A stretch of DNA of 22,873 nt from Bacillota bacterium (GTDB taxonomy: Bacteria > Bacillota > Clostridia > Lachnospirales > Lachnospiraceae), in assembly GCA_023424995.1 (NCBI GenBank), contig JAFADH010000080.1, positions 1-22,873 of the forward strand, given 5' to 3'. Numbering within the stretch: the first letter of the stretch is position 1; the number at the start of each line of letters is the position of its first letter. The position numbers and the translations under genes were made by a program. Positions 1-6,172 of this stretch are shown one piece after another. The notes beneath the pieces were generated by a model that saw nothing but the letters and a program-made list of their open reading frames with translations, had not been told where the DNA came from and did not search any database.

Positions 1-955
1 ATTCATAATATGCGGCCGTTCCGATCATGGCTGCATTATCGGTACAGAATATGGGTGAGGGATGATAAAAGGTCAGGCCGTTTTTCCTGCAGGCTGCCGC
101 CATGGCCTCCCGCAGATGTGAATTGGAGGCAACTCCTCCCGCCACAGCTATTTTCTTCATACCGTGATCCTTTGCGGCCTGTACCGTTTTAGTTACCAGC
201 ACATCTATGACTGCTTCCTGGAAGGAAGCGGCGACATCGGCCCGGTTCACTTCCTCATGTTTCATCTCACAGGAATTCAGATAATTTAATACTGCTGACT
301 TTAAGCCGCTGAAGCTGAAGTCATAAGGCGCCTCGGGGATCTGTGCCCGGGGAAAAGCAATCGCCGTCTTATCCCCTTCTCCTGACAGCTTATCTATCTT
401 CGGTCCTCCAGGATAGCCAAGTCCGATGGCCCGTGCCACCTTGTCGAAGGCTTCACCTGCCGCATCATCCCTGGTTCGTCCAATAATCTCATAGGTCCCA
501 TATTCTTTCACCAAGACCAGATGGGTATGTCCGCCGGATACGATCAGGCATAGAAACGGCGGTTCCAACTCTTTATTCTCTATATAATTAGCCGATACAT
601 GTCCTTCAATGTGATGTACTCCAACCAAAGGGATGTTCTTTGCAAAGCTGATGGCTTTTGCCTCGGCAACCCCTACCAAAAGTGCCCCTACAAGTCCCGG
701 ACCATAGGTAACTCCTATGGCACCTATATCCTCCAGGGTTACCTTCGCTTCTGCCAGGGCTTCTTCAATTACCGGATTGATCTTCTCAATGTGCTTCCTG
801 GATGCAATCTCAGGAACAACTCCCCCATACAGCTTATGAAGCTCAATCTGTGAGGAGATGACATTGGAAAGCACCTCTCTGCCGTTTTTTACAACCGCTG
901 CCGCAGTCTCGTCGCAGGAAGTCTCAATTGCTAATATCAATATATCTTGTGCCAA
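1..955 (-). CDS. tsaD: tRNA t6A threonylcarbamoyltransferase TsaD (partial, C-terminus off the left edge)
   Basis: TsaD transfers the threonylcarbamoyl group from threonylcarbamoyl-AMP to A37 of ANN-decoding tRNAs, working with TsaB and TsaE in the cytoplasm. The frame is open from 955 to the window edge and gives about 318 residues, roughly 20-25 short of the usual family length. It starts at a TTG (953-955) eight bases after a perfect GGAGG (964-968), and the protein begins with the family N-terminus LAIETSCDETAAAV. The metal-binding motif H114-H-I-E-G-H119 lies at 599-616, followed by VSGGHTH and, near the edge, TDNAAMIG. It is last in the visible rnz - hypothetical - tsaD run. tsaE, tsaB and rimI lie just upstream but behind a terminator. 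Identity is secure; only the C-terminus is missing. Confidence 0.96.
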   Translation of the reverse strand, partial: MAQDILILAIETSCDETAAAVVKNGREVLSNVISSQIELHKLYGGVVPEIASRKHIEKINPVIEEALAEAKVTLEDIGAIGVTYGPGLVGALLVGVAEAKAISFAKNIPLVGVHHIEGHVSANYIENKELEPPFLCLIVSGGHTHLVLVKEYGTYEIIGRTRDDAAGEAFDKVARAIGLGYPGGPKIDKLSGEGDKTAIAFPRAQIPEAPYDFSFSGLKSAVLNYLNSCEMKHEEVNRADVAASFQEAVIDVLVTKTVQAAKDHGMKKIAVAGGVASNSHLREAMAAACRKNGLTFYHPSPIFCTDNAAMIGTAAYYE

Positions 956-1034
956 ATTATATTCCTCCAAATCGAAAGTGAACAAATGCGAGATAATAAA
1001 TAAAATTTCTTCGGAATGAATCTTTCTGCGGGGT

Positions 1035-1604
1035 TCACTCTGCGGCATACTCCCAACCGAGTATTTTCCATTTATCCTCCGCGTCCTGGCGAAGCAGCAC
1101 CTTCCAGGTCTCAACAAATTTAACATTCTCCTGTATTGTAAAGGATACGTAATTCACAGAATATTTTACTCCGTCCACTTCGGATTCCTGCTCTTTATCC
1201 TCATTAGCCAGCAGAAAATTTGTTATTTTCCGGTTTTTATCCTGCCAACCGGCTATATCCGTTATCAGATTCGTAAGATAGGTATTCTCCGGATTGACAG
1301 CAAGAAATTCCTCATCATACAGCTCTCTGATCTTCATGGCCAATGGTCTTATCTCTTCCTCTTCCGGATTACTATACAAGGCTTTCATGATTCTTGCAAA
1401 GGTTTTCACTACTTCCCGTGCTGTAGGCGGATAATTGCTATCCCAATCCTCTGCGATCAGCTTCTCATTCTCAGTAAGATTCTCTGTCTCATCACCCACA
1501 GGGGTCACCCGGTTAACCCAATAATAGTAAAACAATAAGACAATAATTGTAAAGAAAAGCATCATGCCGATGGTTCTCATTACCCTTTTCTTTGCTTTAC
1601 CCAT
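1035..1604 (-). CDS. Membrane-anchored hypothetical protein (DUF6715-like)
   Basis: I do not know its function. The 189-residue protein has a basic N-terminus (KAKKR), one hydrophobic segment at about residues 12-30 ending in YYYW, and then an acidic soluble domain of about 150 residues. This predicts a single-pass protein with its C-terminal domain outside the cytoplasm. There is no lipobox. The soluble part is helical at first and ends in a strand-rich segment (YSVNYVSFTIQE, KFVETWKVLL, WKILGWEY) that resembles NTF2- or DUF4878-type folds, which is inference only. The name DUF6715 is from memory of similar Lachnospiraceae proteins and needs a profile search. The ATG at 1604 follows GGGAGG by about six bases. 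It sits 21 bp after rnz and 79 bp before tsaD, so it is probably co-transcribed with both. Confidence 0.8.
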   Translation of the reverse strand: MGKAKKRVMRTIGMMLFFTIIVLLFYYYWVNRVTPVGDETENLTENEKLIAEDWDSNYPPTAREVVKTFARIMKALYSNPEEEEIRPLAMKIRELYDEEFLAVNPENTYLTNLITDIAGWQDKNRKITNFLLANEDKEQESEVDGVKYSVNYVSFTIQENVKFVETWKVLLRQDAEDKWKILGWEYAAE

Positions 1605-1625
1605 CCTATCCCTCCTGCTTCTTTT

Positions 1626-2543
1626 CTAGCATTCGTCTTTGTCAAATTCCAGGGTAATACTTTTTCTATCCTTTCCTGGTTTCACATTCGCGAATATACG
1701 CTTTGCTTCACCGATAAAGTCCTCCGGCCGGATTAAGGAAGGGCTGTAATGTGTGAGCCACAGCTCCTTAACCCTGGCGTCCCTGGCCAGCTTTGCCGCT
1801 TCGCCGAAGGTCATATGCTTATATTCTTTTGCCTTGGTATTCTTTTGATCATCCCCATACATTCCTTCGCAGATGAACAGGTCCGAATCCGCCGCGTTAT
1901 CCGTAATCGCCTTAACCGGCCGTGAATCCGTACAATAGGTAAGCTTTATCCCTCTTCGTTCCGGTCCGATGACCATGTCCGGAGTGTAGATGCTGTCTCC
2001 GTCGACGATGGTTGCTCCTTTTTGGAGCTTACTCCAGAATTTTTGAGGCACCTGGTTTTCCAAAGCCTTCTCCGTATAAAAACGTCCGCCTCTTCGAATC
2101 ATTATGCTATATCCGTAACAAATAACATTATGCTTTACTTGAAATGCTTTAATCTCATATCCATTCAATTCAATCACGGCTTCCGGCTCTGTGATTTCAA
2201 TGAATTTAAGCATAAACGGCAGCTCAGGCGCGATTACCCTCAGAGCACCGACCACTTTCTCCAGCCCCTTCGGCCCGATCAAAGTAACCGGCTCGGTTCG
2301 GTCCGAATTGCCCATGGATAATAATAATCCCGGTAATCCGCTGATGTGGTCTCCGTGGAAATGAGTAAAGCAAATAATATCGATGGAATGGACACTCCAT
2401 CCCTTTTCCCGAATCGCTATCTGTGTTCCTTCACCGCAATCTATTAATAGGCTGCTTCCATTCAACCTGGTCATCAGTGAAGTAAGCCACCTTCCAGGTA
2501 ACGGCATCATACCGCTGGTTCCCAATAAACATACATCTAACAT
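1626..2543 (-). CDS. rnz: Ribonuclease Z (tRNA 3'-end processing)
   Basis: RNase Z is a metallo-beta-lactamase fold endonuclease that trims the 3' trailer of tRNA precursors, mainly those without an encoded CCA. The protein starts MLDVCLLGTSGMMPLPGRW, typical of clostridial members of the family. The zinc motif T-H61-F-H63-G-D65-H66 is present, with the later CTDSR and LTHYSP motifs that supply further metal ligands. I set the start at 2543 (306 aa). The frame opens 14 codons earlier at 2585, but that ATG has no ribosome binding site, while AAGGA precedes 2543. The short alpha/alpha-hairpin exosite arm used for tRNA binding is not obvious, and the family also contains general beta-lactamase-fold hydrolases, so substrate is inferred. 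Neighbours are tRNA-modification genes, which fits. Confidence 0.88.
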   Translation of the reverse strand: MLDVCLLGTSGMMPLPGRWLTSLMTRLNGSSLLIDCGEGTQIAIREKGWSVHSIDIICFTHFHGDHISGLPGLLLSMGNSDRTEPVTLIGPKGLEKVVGALRVIAPELPFMLKFIEITEPEAVIELNGYEIKAFQVKHNVICYGYSIMIRRGGRFYTEKALENQVPQKFWSKLQKGATIVDGDSIYTPDMVIGPERRGIKLTYCTDSRPVKAITDNAADSDLFICEGMYGDDQKNTKAKEYKHMTFGEAAKLARDARVKELWLTHYSPSLIRPEDFIGEAKRIFANVKPGKDRKSITLEFDKDEC

Positions 2544-2845
2544 TAAAGTCCTTGCCTTTCTATATATATTCCAGAATCTTCCCATATGATGCTATATTAT
2601 ATATCGGAAGATTATGTTATATCATGAACCTTATACGTATTCATGACCTCCGGCGGCCTTCGCGCGCCTGCAAGCAAGCCTGCATCATCTGAAGATCGCT
2701 TTCATCATATAATAATACCACAGTTTTGATTATGATATAAACATGTATTCATTATTTTAGCAACTTTTTCTCGTTTTTGTCCATATATTATTCTACATTA
2801 AGATATTTTATAGTTTCTATCTCTTATGTAATATGAATTAACATT
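2544..2845 (-). other. Non-coding spacer and probable leader of the rnz operon
   Basis: About 300 bp without a credible gene. Read on the minus strand it begins AT-rich, has a possible extended -10 (TGG TATTAT, 2712-2720) without a convincing -35, then a short GC-rich stretch (about 2648-2690) and an inverted repeat at 2622-2646. If the -10 is real, rnz would have a leader of about 160 nt. I recognise no riboswitch class in it. Confidence 0.35.
2622..2646 (-). repeat. 7-bp inverted repeat upstream of rnz
   Basis: TCATGAA at 2622-2628 and TTCATGA at 2640-2646 are exact inverted copies separated by 11 bases that themselves contain the palindrome ATACGTAT. The site lies about 80-100 bp before the rnz start. 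It could be an operator or an RNA stem; there is no T-tract, so it is not a terminator. Confidence 0.4.
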
Positions 2846-2869
2846 AAAAAAGCCGGTTCGCCACCAGCT
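2846..2869 (-). terminator. Rho-independent terminator after the zinc-ribbon gene
   Basis: On the minus strand, AGCTGG pairs with CCGGCT (one G-U pair) around a 7-base loop, followed directly by six T. It lies 66 bp after the stop of the 82-residue zinc-ribbon gene and should end the tsaE-tsaB-rimI-zinc-ribbon transcript before rnz. Confidence 0.75.
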
Positions 2870-2890
2870 TAATAAATTCCTCTATGTAGT

Positions 2891-2924
2891 TCCATGATAG
2901 GAAAGCAAGCTTTCTTTTCATGGA
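2891..2924. repeat. Near-perfect 34-nt palindrome between gene stop and terminator
   Basis: Outer arms TCCATGA (2891-2897) and TCATGGA (2918-2924) enclose a second pairing of GGAAAGC with GCTTTC, giving an almost continuous stem with a very small loop and one mismatch. It starts 11 bp after the zinc-ribbon stop codon and lies just ahead of the terminator at 2846-2869. It has no T-tract of its own. It may protect the mRNA 3' end or bind a protein. Confidence 0.6.
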
Positions 2925-2934
2925 AATTCCCAGG

Positions 2935-3183
2935 CTACAGCACTTCCAACTTGTTCTTCACTGTCACAGGGATTTTAAATTGTGCAACCATTTTCTCGTA
3001 GCATTCCTCGCACAAGTTAAAATGATGCACCTCCGTATCCCTTTTAGAAAAATATCCCCATTCCTTCGAAGCCTCGAATGCATCTTCCTTCAGGATACCA
3101 TTTTCAACTTTCAGCATTTTCCCGCAGCAATTGCAGTAAATCGGACGATTCCCGGTGGTTTTAACACTATCTTCCCTTTTCAC
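2935..3183 (-). CDS. Small zinc-ribbon hypothetical protein
   Basis: An 82-residue cytoplasmic protein of unknown function. Two cysteine pairs, C17-x-x-C20 (with an extra C19) and C58-x-x-C61, separated by 37 residues, predict a single zinc ribbon. A histidine pair (HH, residues 53-54) lies just before the second knuckle. The start is GTG at 3183, seven bases after AGGAGGG, which makes translation credible. It follows rimI by 77 bp and probably ends the t6A operon. I can name no family and no partner. Confidence 0.75.
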   Translation of the reverse strand: MKREDSVKTTGNRPIYCNCCGKMLKVENGILKEDAFEASKEWGYFSKRDTEVHHFNLCEECYEKMVAQFKIPVTVKNKLEVL

Positions 3184-3260
3184 TACTTATCCCTCCTGAT
3201 CTATGCATCAATGCCCTTGGTTACATTATAAACTCAAACAAGCTATTTTTATAGTGGGAA

Positions 3261-3701
3261 TTACTGTATTGGTTTCAACCACATAATGACAGCATCCTCT
3301 TTGGGTTTGGTATAGAAATCCCTGCGGGTACCGGCATCCTCAAAGCCCAGGGATTGATAGAGCCGTATGGCAGCCGTGTTGGAGGCCCTGACCTCCAGAG
3401 TGAAGGAGGTGATACCCCTGCTCTTGGACTGCTCCAGCAATGTATAAAGCAGCTGATAGCCAATCTTATGCCTGCGGAATTCCTTTTTCACGGCAACATT
3501 ATAGATATATCCTTCCCCGGCGATTCCCCAATAGCCGCAATAGCCCGCAATGATACCGTCATGCTCCGCGACCAGATATCCGTTATTCGGTTCGTTCATG
3601 GAATCACGGAAGTCTTCCTCGCTCCAGGGATCCGAGAAGGTCTCCTGTTCAATGGCGCATACCTGGGGCAGATCCTTCTCCGTCATTTTCCGAATGGTCA
3701 T
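3261..3701 (-). CDS. rimI: Ribosomal protein S18 alanine N-acetyltransferase RimI (GNAT)
   Basis: A 146-residue GNAT acetyltransferase. RimI acetylates the N-terminal alanine of ribosomal protein S18, and its gene travels with the t6A genes tsaB/tsaD/tsaE in many bacteria. The acetyl-CoA loop is visible as FRRHKIGYQLL (about residues 82-92), and the C-terminal signature ASNTAAIRLYQSLGF is followed by YTKPKEDAVIMWL, as is usual for RimI. I chose ATG 3701 rather than 3722. The inner start follows GGAGG (3712-3716) by ten bases and matches the family N-terminus MTIRKMTEKDL, while the outer ATG has no ribosome binding site. It lies 120 bp after tsaB. Substrate is inferred from family and context; GNATs next to tsaB are occasionally other N-alpha-acetyltransferases. 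Confidence 0.9.
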   Translation of the reverse strand: MTIRKMTEKDLPQVCAIEQETFSDPWSEEDFRDSMNEPNNGYLVAEHDGIIAGYCGYWGIAGEGYIYNVAVKKEFRRHKIGYQLLYTLLEQSKSRGITSFTLEVRASNTAAIRLYQSLGFEDAGTRRDFYTKPKEDAVIMWLKPIQ

Positions 3702-3821
3702 CCCCTTACATCCTCCAATCATCTGAATGAATTCCAGACATAGTCACTGACAGCTGTTTATCGAATGCCTGATACCATAAATTCTTATTTATATAGAAAC
3801 AGACAGTTCCATAAGATTGTT

Positions 3822-4532
3822 TTAAGTCAAATCATTCTGCCGTTCAGCGCGTTCTCTCTCCGCCTGGGACAGACGCAGGTATACCGGTTCATGCTCCGCG
3901 GCTGTCTGTATTCTGCCATTGTTATAATAAATAATGCCCAACGCTCCGATTGCTCCGGCTCTCTGGCGGTTCAGGTGCATCGGAGCAAACTCATAACGGA
4001 CCTCTGTCTGTTCCTCGATTATCTCCCGGTAAGTCTTTGCACCGTCTCCGAGAAAGATAACCTCACCGCCAAGGAGATTAATCTCCTTTAGGATCTCCTC
4101 TACGGCCAGTGCTGTCTGTTCTTTAATAACCTTCAGCTCCCCCCGGTCAAATTCATACAGGCCGGTATATACCTGGTTCCTTCTGGCATCCATCATGGGA
4201 CAGATTAATTTGTCCGACCCATAGAGATTGTATGCAAGTCCGTCCAGGGTAGGTACCGCAATTAACGGCTTATTCAACGCCAGTCCCAACCCTTTGGCCG
4301 TAGCGGAACCGATTCGCAGCCCGGTAAAGGAACCCGGTCCTGCCGCCACAGCGATGGCATCTACCTGGGACAGATCCAGCTCAGTCAGCTTCACGACTTC
4401 CTCAAGCATGGGCAGCAGGGTCTGGGAATGAGTCTTCTTAAAATTAACCGTATATTCCGCCAGCATAACCTCTTCCGTTACAATTGCAACGGAAGCTACC
4501 AGACCGGAACTGTCAAGCGCTAATAACTTCAT
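3822..4532 (-). CDS. tsaB: tRNA t6A synthesis scaffold protein TsaB
   Basis: TsaB is a catalytically inactive paralogue of TsaD that forms the TsaD-TsaB core of the t6A machinery and is regulated by TsaE. The 236-residue protein begins MKLLALDSSG, the family start, and carries the hallmark GPGSFTGLRIG at residues 65-75 in an ASKHA-type ATPase fold. It lacks the HxxxH metal motif of TsaD, as expected. Its ATG overlaps the tsaE stop codon in an ATGA arrangement (4529-4532), so the two are translationally coupled. rimI follows 120 bp downstream. Length and motif are normal. Confidence 0.95.
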   Translation of the reverse strand: MKLLALDSSGLVASVAIVTEEVMLAEYTVNFKKTHSQTLLPMLEEVVKLTELDLSQVDAIAVAAGPGSFTGLRIGSATAKGLGLALNKPLIAVPTLDGLAYNLYGSDKLICPMMDARRNQVYTGLYEFDRGELKVIKEQTALAVEEILKEINLLGGEVIFLGDGAKTYREIIEEQTEVRYEFAPMHLNRQRAGAIGALGIIYYNNGRIQTAAEHEPVYLRLSQAERERAERQNDLT

Positions 4533-4966
4533 TGGGGTTCTTCCTCTCTGTCTATGGTAATTTCGCGATAATCGAAACCTCTGCCGAGATCCTTCCTGAT
4601 CGTAATCATCGTCCTGTTCCGGGGCAGCAGCTCTTCAACAAGCTCCGCCCATTCAACCAGGCAGATCCCGTCCCCATAAAAATAATCCTCATAACCGATC
4701 TCCTCCATCTCACTGATGTCCCCGATCCGGTATACGTCAAAATGATAAAAGGGCAAGTCCTTCCCTTCATACTCCTGAATAATGGTAAAGGTAGGACTGT
4801 TCACAGCCTCCTCTATGCCAAGGCCCTTGGCAAAGCCCTGGGTAAATACTGTCTTTCCGGCACCCAAGTCTCCGCTGAGACAGTATACTTCCCCTCTTTT
4901 CGCATCCGCACCCATCCGGTATCCTAACCGGAAGGTATCGTCTCTATTAAAACTATCTATTGTCAT
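4529..4966 (-). CDS. tsaE: tRNA t6A synthesis ATPase TsaE
   Basis: TsaE is a small P-loop ATPase that binds the TsaB-TsaD complex and drives the t6A reaction cycle. The 145-residue protein has the Walker A motif GDLGAGKT at residues 32-39, then the family motifs NSPTFTIIQEY and FYHFDVYRI and a Walker B-like region CLVEWAE. Length is typical. The ATG at 4966 follows GGAGG by only four bases (4971-4975), short but workable. It is the first gene of the tsaE-tsaB-rimI-zinc-ribbon unit, downstream of the ribU terminator, and a candidate promoter sits about 95 bp upstream. Confidence 0.95.
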   Translation of the reverse strand: MTIDSFNRDDTFRLGYRMGADAKRGEVYCLSGDLGAGKTVFTQGFAKGLGIEEAVNSPTFTIIQEYEGKDLPFYHFDVYRIGDISEMEEIGYEDYFYGDGICLVEWAELVEELLPRNRTMITIRKDLGRGFDYREITIDREEEPQ

Positions 4967-5059
4967 GCCGCCTCCAAATTACAATAAAACTCCGCAGATT
5001 CACAGGAGTACGCCATACATGGGAAACGGTCTCCGAAAATCAATCTGCTTTTCGTGGAT

Positions 5060-5068
5060 AGTATAGCA
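5060..5068 (-). promoter_or_regulatory. Candidate extended -10 promoter for the tsaE operon
   Basis: TGC TATACT on the minus strand forms an extended -10 (TGnTATAAT-like) between the ribU terminator and tsaE. No good -35 is present at the usual distance because that position falls in the terminator T-tract. It is plausible because the upstream terminator would leave tsaE without another promoter. Confidence 0.4.
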
Positions 5069-5078
5069 AATTTCCGGT

Positions 5079-5125
5079 AAAAAAGATAGAGCTTCTTTAA
5101 AGCCATGCTCTAAAGAAGCTCTATC
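5079..5125 (-). terminator. Strong Rho-independent terminator after ribU
   Basis: A perfect 15-bp stem, GATAGAGCTTCTTTA (5085-5099) against its exact complement (5111-5125), with an 11-base loop, followed on the minus strand by six T (5084-5079) and then ACC. It lies 35 bp after the ribU stop and separates ribU from tsaE. Confidence 0.9.
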
Positions 5126-5159
5126 CCATAAGGAAGTAATCTTACCCGGAAAATATTGC

Positions 5160-5813
5160 TTATCTGTGATAACCCTTAATCAACGGGCTCACATGCTTAT
5201 ATAATAACACTGTAATAACTGATACCGCTACCCCTTTTATCAGGTTAAAGGGAGTTACGGCAAAAAGAATAAAAGTCGTCATATTCGTAATCGCAGGGTT
5301 AACCTCCGTACCAAAACCGATCAATGTATCTATGGGCATTCCAAACAACCTGGCATAGGTCGGTAATAGCAGATATGCATTCAGCAGGCAGCCTGCCGCC
5401 ACAAATACGGCAGTCCCGATTCCCAGGCCCAGAATGGCTGACTTTCTGTTCTTTCTTGTATGATAAATGAATGCACTGGGAACTACCAGGGCACAACCGA
5501 CAATCAGATTGGCCGTCTCACCTACCAATGCAGTATCGGACCCGTTGATTAATAAGTTCATTAAAATCTTCAATACCTCAATTAAAATACCCGCTGCGGG
5601 ACCCAAAGTAAAAGCCCCGATCAATACCGGCACCTCACTGAAGTCGATCTTATAAAAGTTCGGTGCGAACCAAAGAGGAATATCAAAAAGCATTAATATT
5701 ACCGCAAGTGCGGATAATAAGGCAATTACAGTCATTCCCCTGACAGACAATACACTGACCTGTTTGCCGTTCTCGTTAAATCGCGTGTTGCTCACTGTTC
5801 TTGTACCATTCAT
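5160..5813 (-). CDS. ribU: Riboflavin ECF transporter S-component (RibU)
   Basis: RibU is the substrate-binding membrane subunit of an energy-coupling-factor importer and takes up riboflavin together with EcfA/EcfA'/EcfT, which are not in this window. The 217-residue protein has about 26 hydrophilic residues, then five or six hydrophobic segments starting at MTVIALLSALAVILMLF. It has the S-component features FYKIDFSEVPVLIGAFTLGP and, further on, TPFNLIKG. Riboflavin as substrate is supported by the FMN riboswitch and terminator directly upstream. The ATG at 5813 follows AAGGAGAG by seven bases. It is a single-gene transcription unit with its own promoter, riboswitch and terminator. Confidence 0.92.
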   Translation of the reverse strand: MNGTRTVSNTRFNENGKQVSVLSVRGMTVIALLSALAVILMLFDIPLWFAPNFYKIDFSEVPVLIGAFTLGPAAGILIEVLKILMNLLINGSDTALVGETANLIVGCALVVPSAFIYHTRKNRKSAILGLGIGTAVFVAAGCLLNAYLLLPTYARLFGMPIDTLIGFGTEVNPAITNMTTFILFAVTPFNLIKGVAVSVITVLLYKHVSPLIKGYHR

Positions 5814-5865
5814 ATTGTTTCTCTCCTTTTAATTTCAAAGGAAAACTTTGGGTGTTGGCAGAACA

Positions 5866-5900
5866 TAAAAATCCCCGATTTTAACATATTAAAATCGGGG
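5866..5900 (-). terminator. Riboswitch-controlled terminator upstream of ribU
   Basis: A perfect 12-bp stem CCCCGATTTTAA / TTAAAATCGGGG with a 4-base loop, followed by ATTTTTA on the minus strand. It lies between the FMN aptamer and the ribU ribosome binding site, where an FMN-responsive expression platform is expected. FMN binding should favour this hairpin and stop transcription. The competing anti-terminator was not worked out in detail. Confidence 0.9.
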
Positions 5901-5932
5901 TATGATAGCAAATATAATTTATAATTCTGCCG

Positions 5933-6059
5933 CTCTTCTTTCATCCAGACTTTACTGTCGGTTTTGGAATCTCACCAAATCAATCCTCGATAATATACAA
6001 TATCATCTCAGAGTCGCGGACTATACCGCCGGTCGGGAATTTCACCCTGCCCCGAAGAT
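5933..6059 (-). promoter_or_regulatory. FMN riboswitch (RFN element)
   Basis: The minus strand carries the near-invariant RFN blocks in order: TCTTCGGGGCAGGGTGAAAT, TCCCGACCGGCGGTATAGTC, then after a variable stem TGATTTGGTGAGATTCC, AAAACCGACAGTAAAGTC, and TGGATGAAAGAAGAG, which closes P1 with the first block. All six-helix core elements are recognisable. The variable arm is AT-rich. It lies after a sigma-A promoter and before a terminator and ribU, a standard arrangement for feedback control of riboflavin uptake by FMN. Confidence 0.98.
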
Positions 6060-6085
6060 TTACCTTTATTTATTTTTACAACCAC

Positions 6086-6114
6086 ATCATACAACAGCTT
6101 CACCGTATTGTCAA
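6086..6114 (-). promoter_or_regulatory. Sigma-A promoter for the FMN riboswitch-ribU unit
   Basis: A consensus -35 TTGACA (6109-6114) and a -10 TATGAT (6086-6091) are separated by exactly 17 bases. Transcription would start near 6079, about 20 nt before the aptamer. This is one of the best promoters in the window. Confidence 0.88.
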
Positions 6115-6172
6115 TAGATACTTTAAACGTACAAGCCAGGTGTTCATTTCTTTTGCAGCAGCCTCTTATAAT

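Noticed and set aside
977..1039. Inverted repeat AGTGAAC / GTTCACT flanking the spacer between the hypothetical gene and tsaD
   Set aside because: Seven-bp arms with a 49-base loop, one arm overlapping the stop codon, no T-tract; too weak to call.
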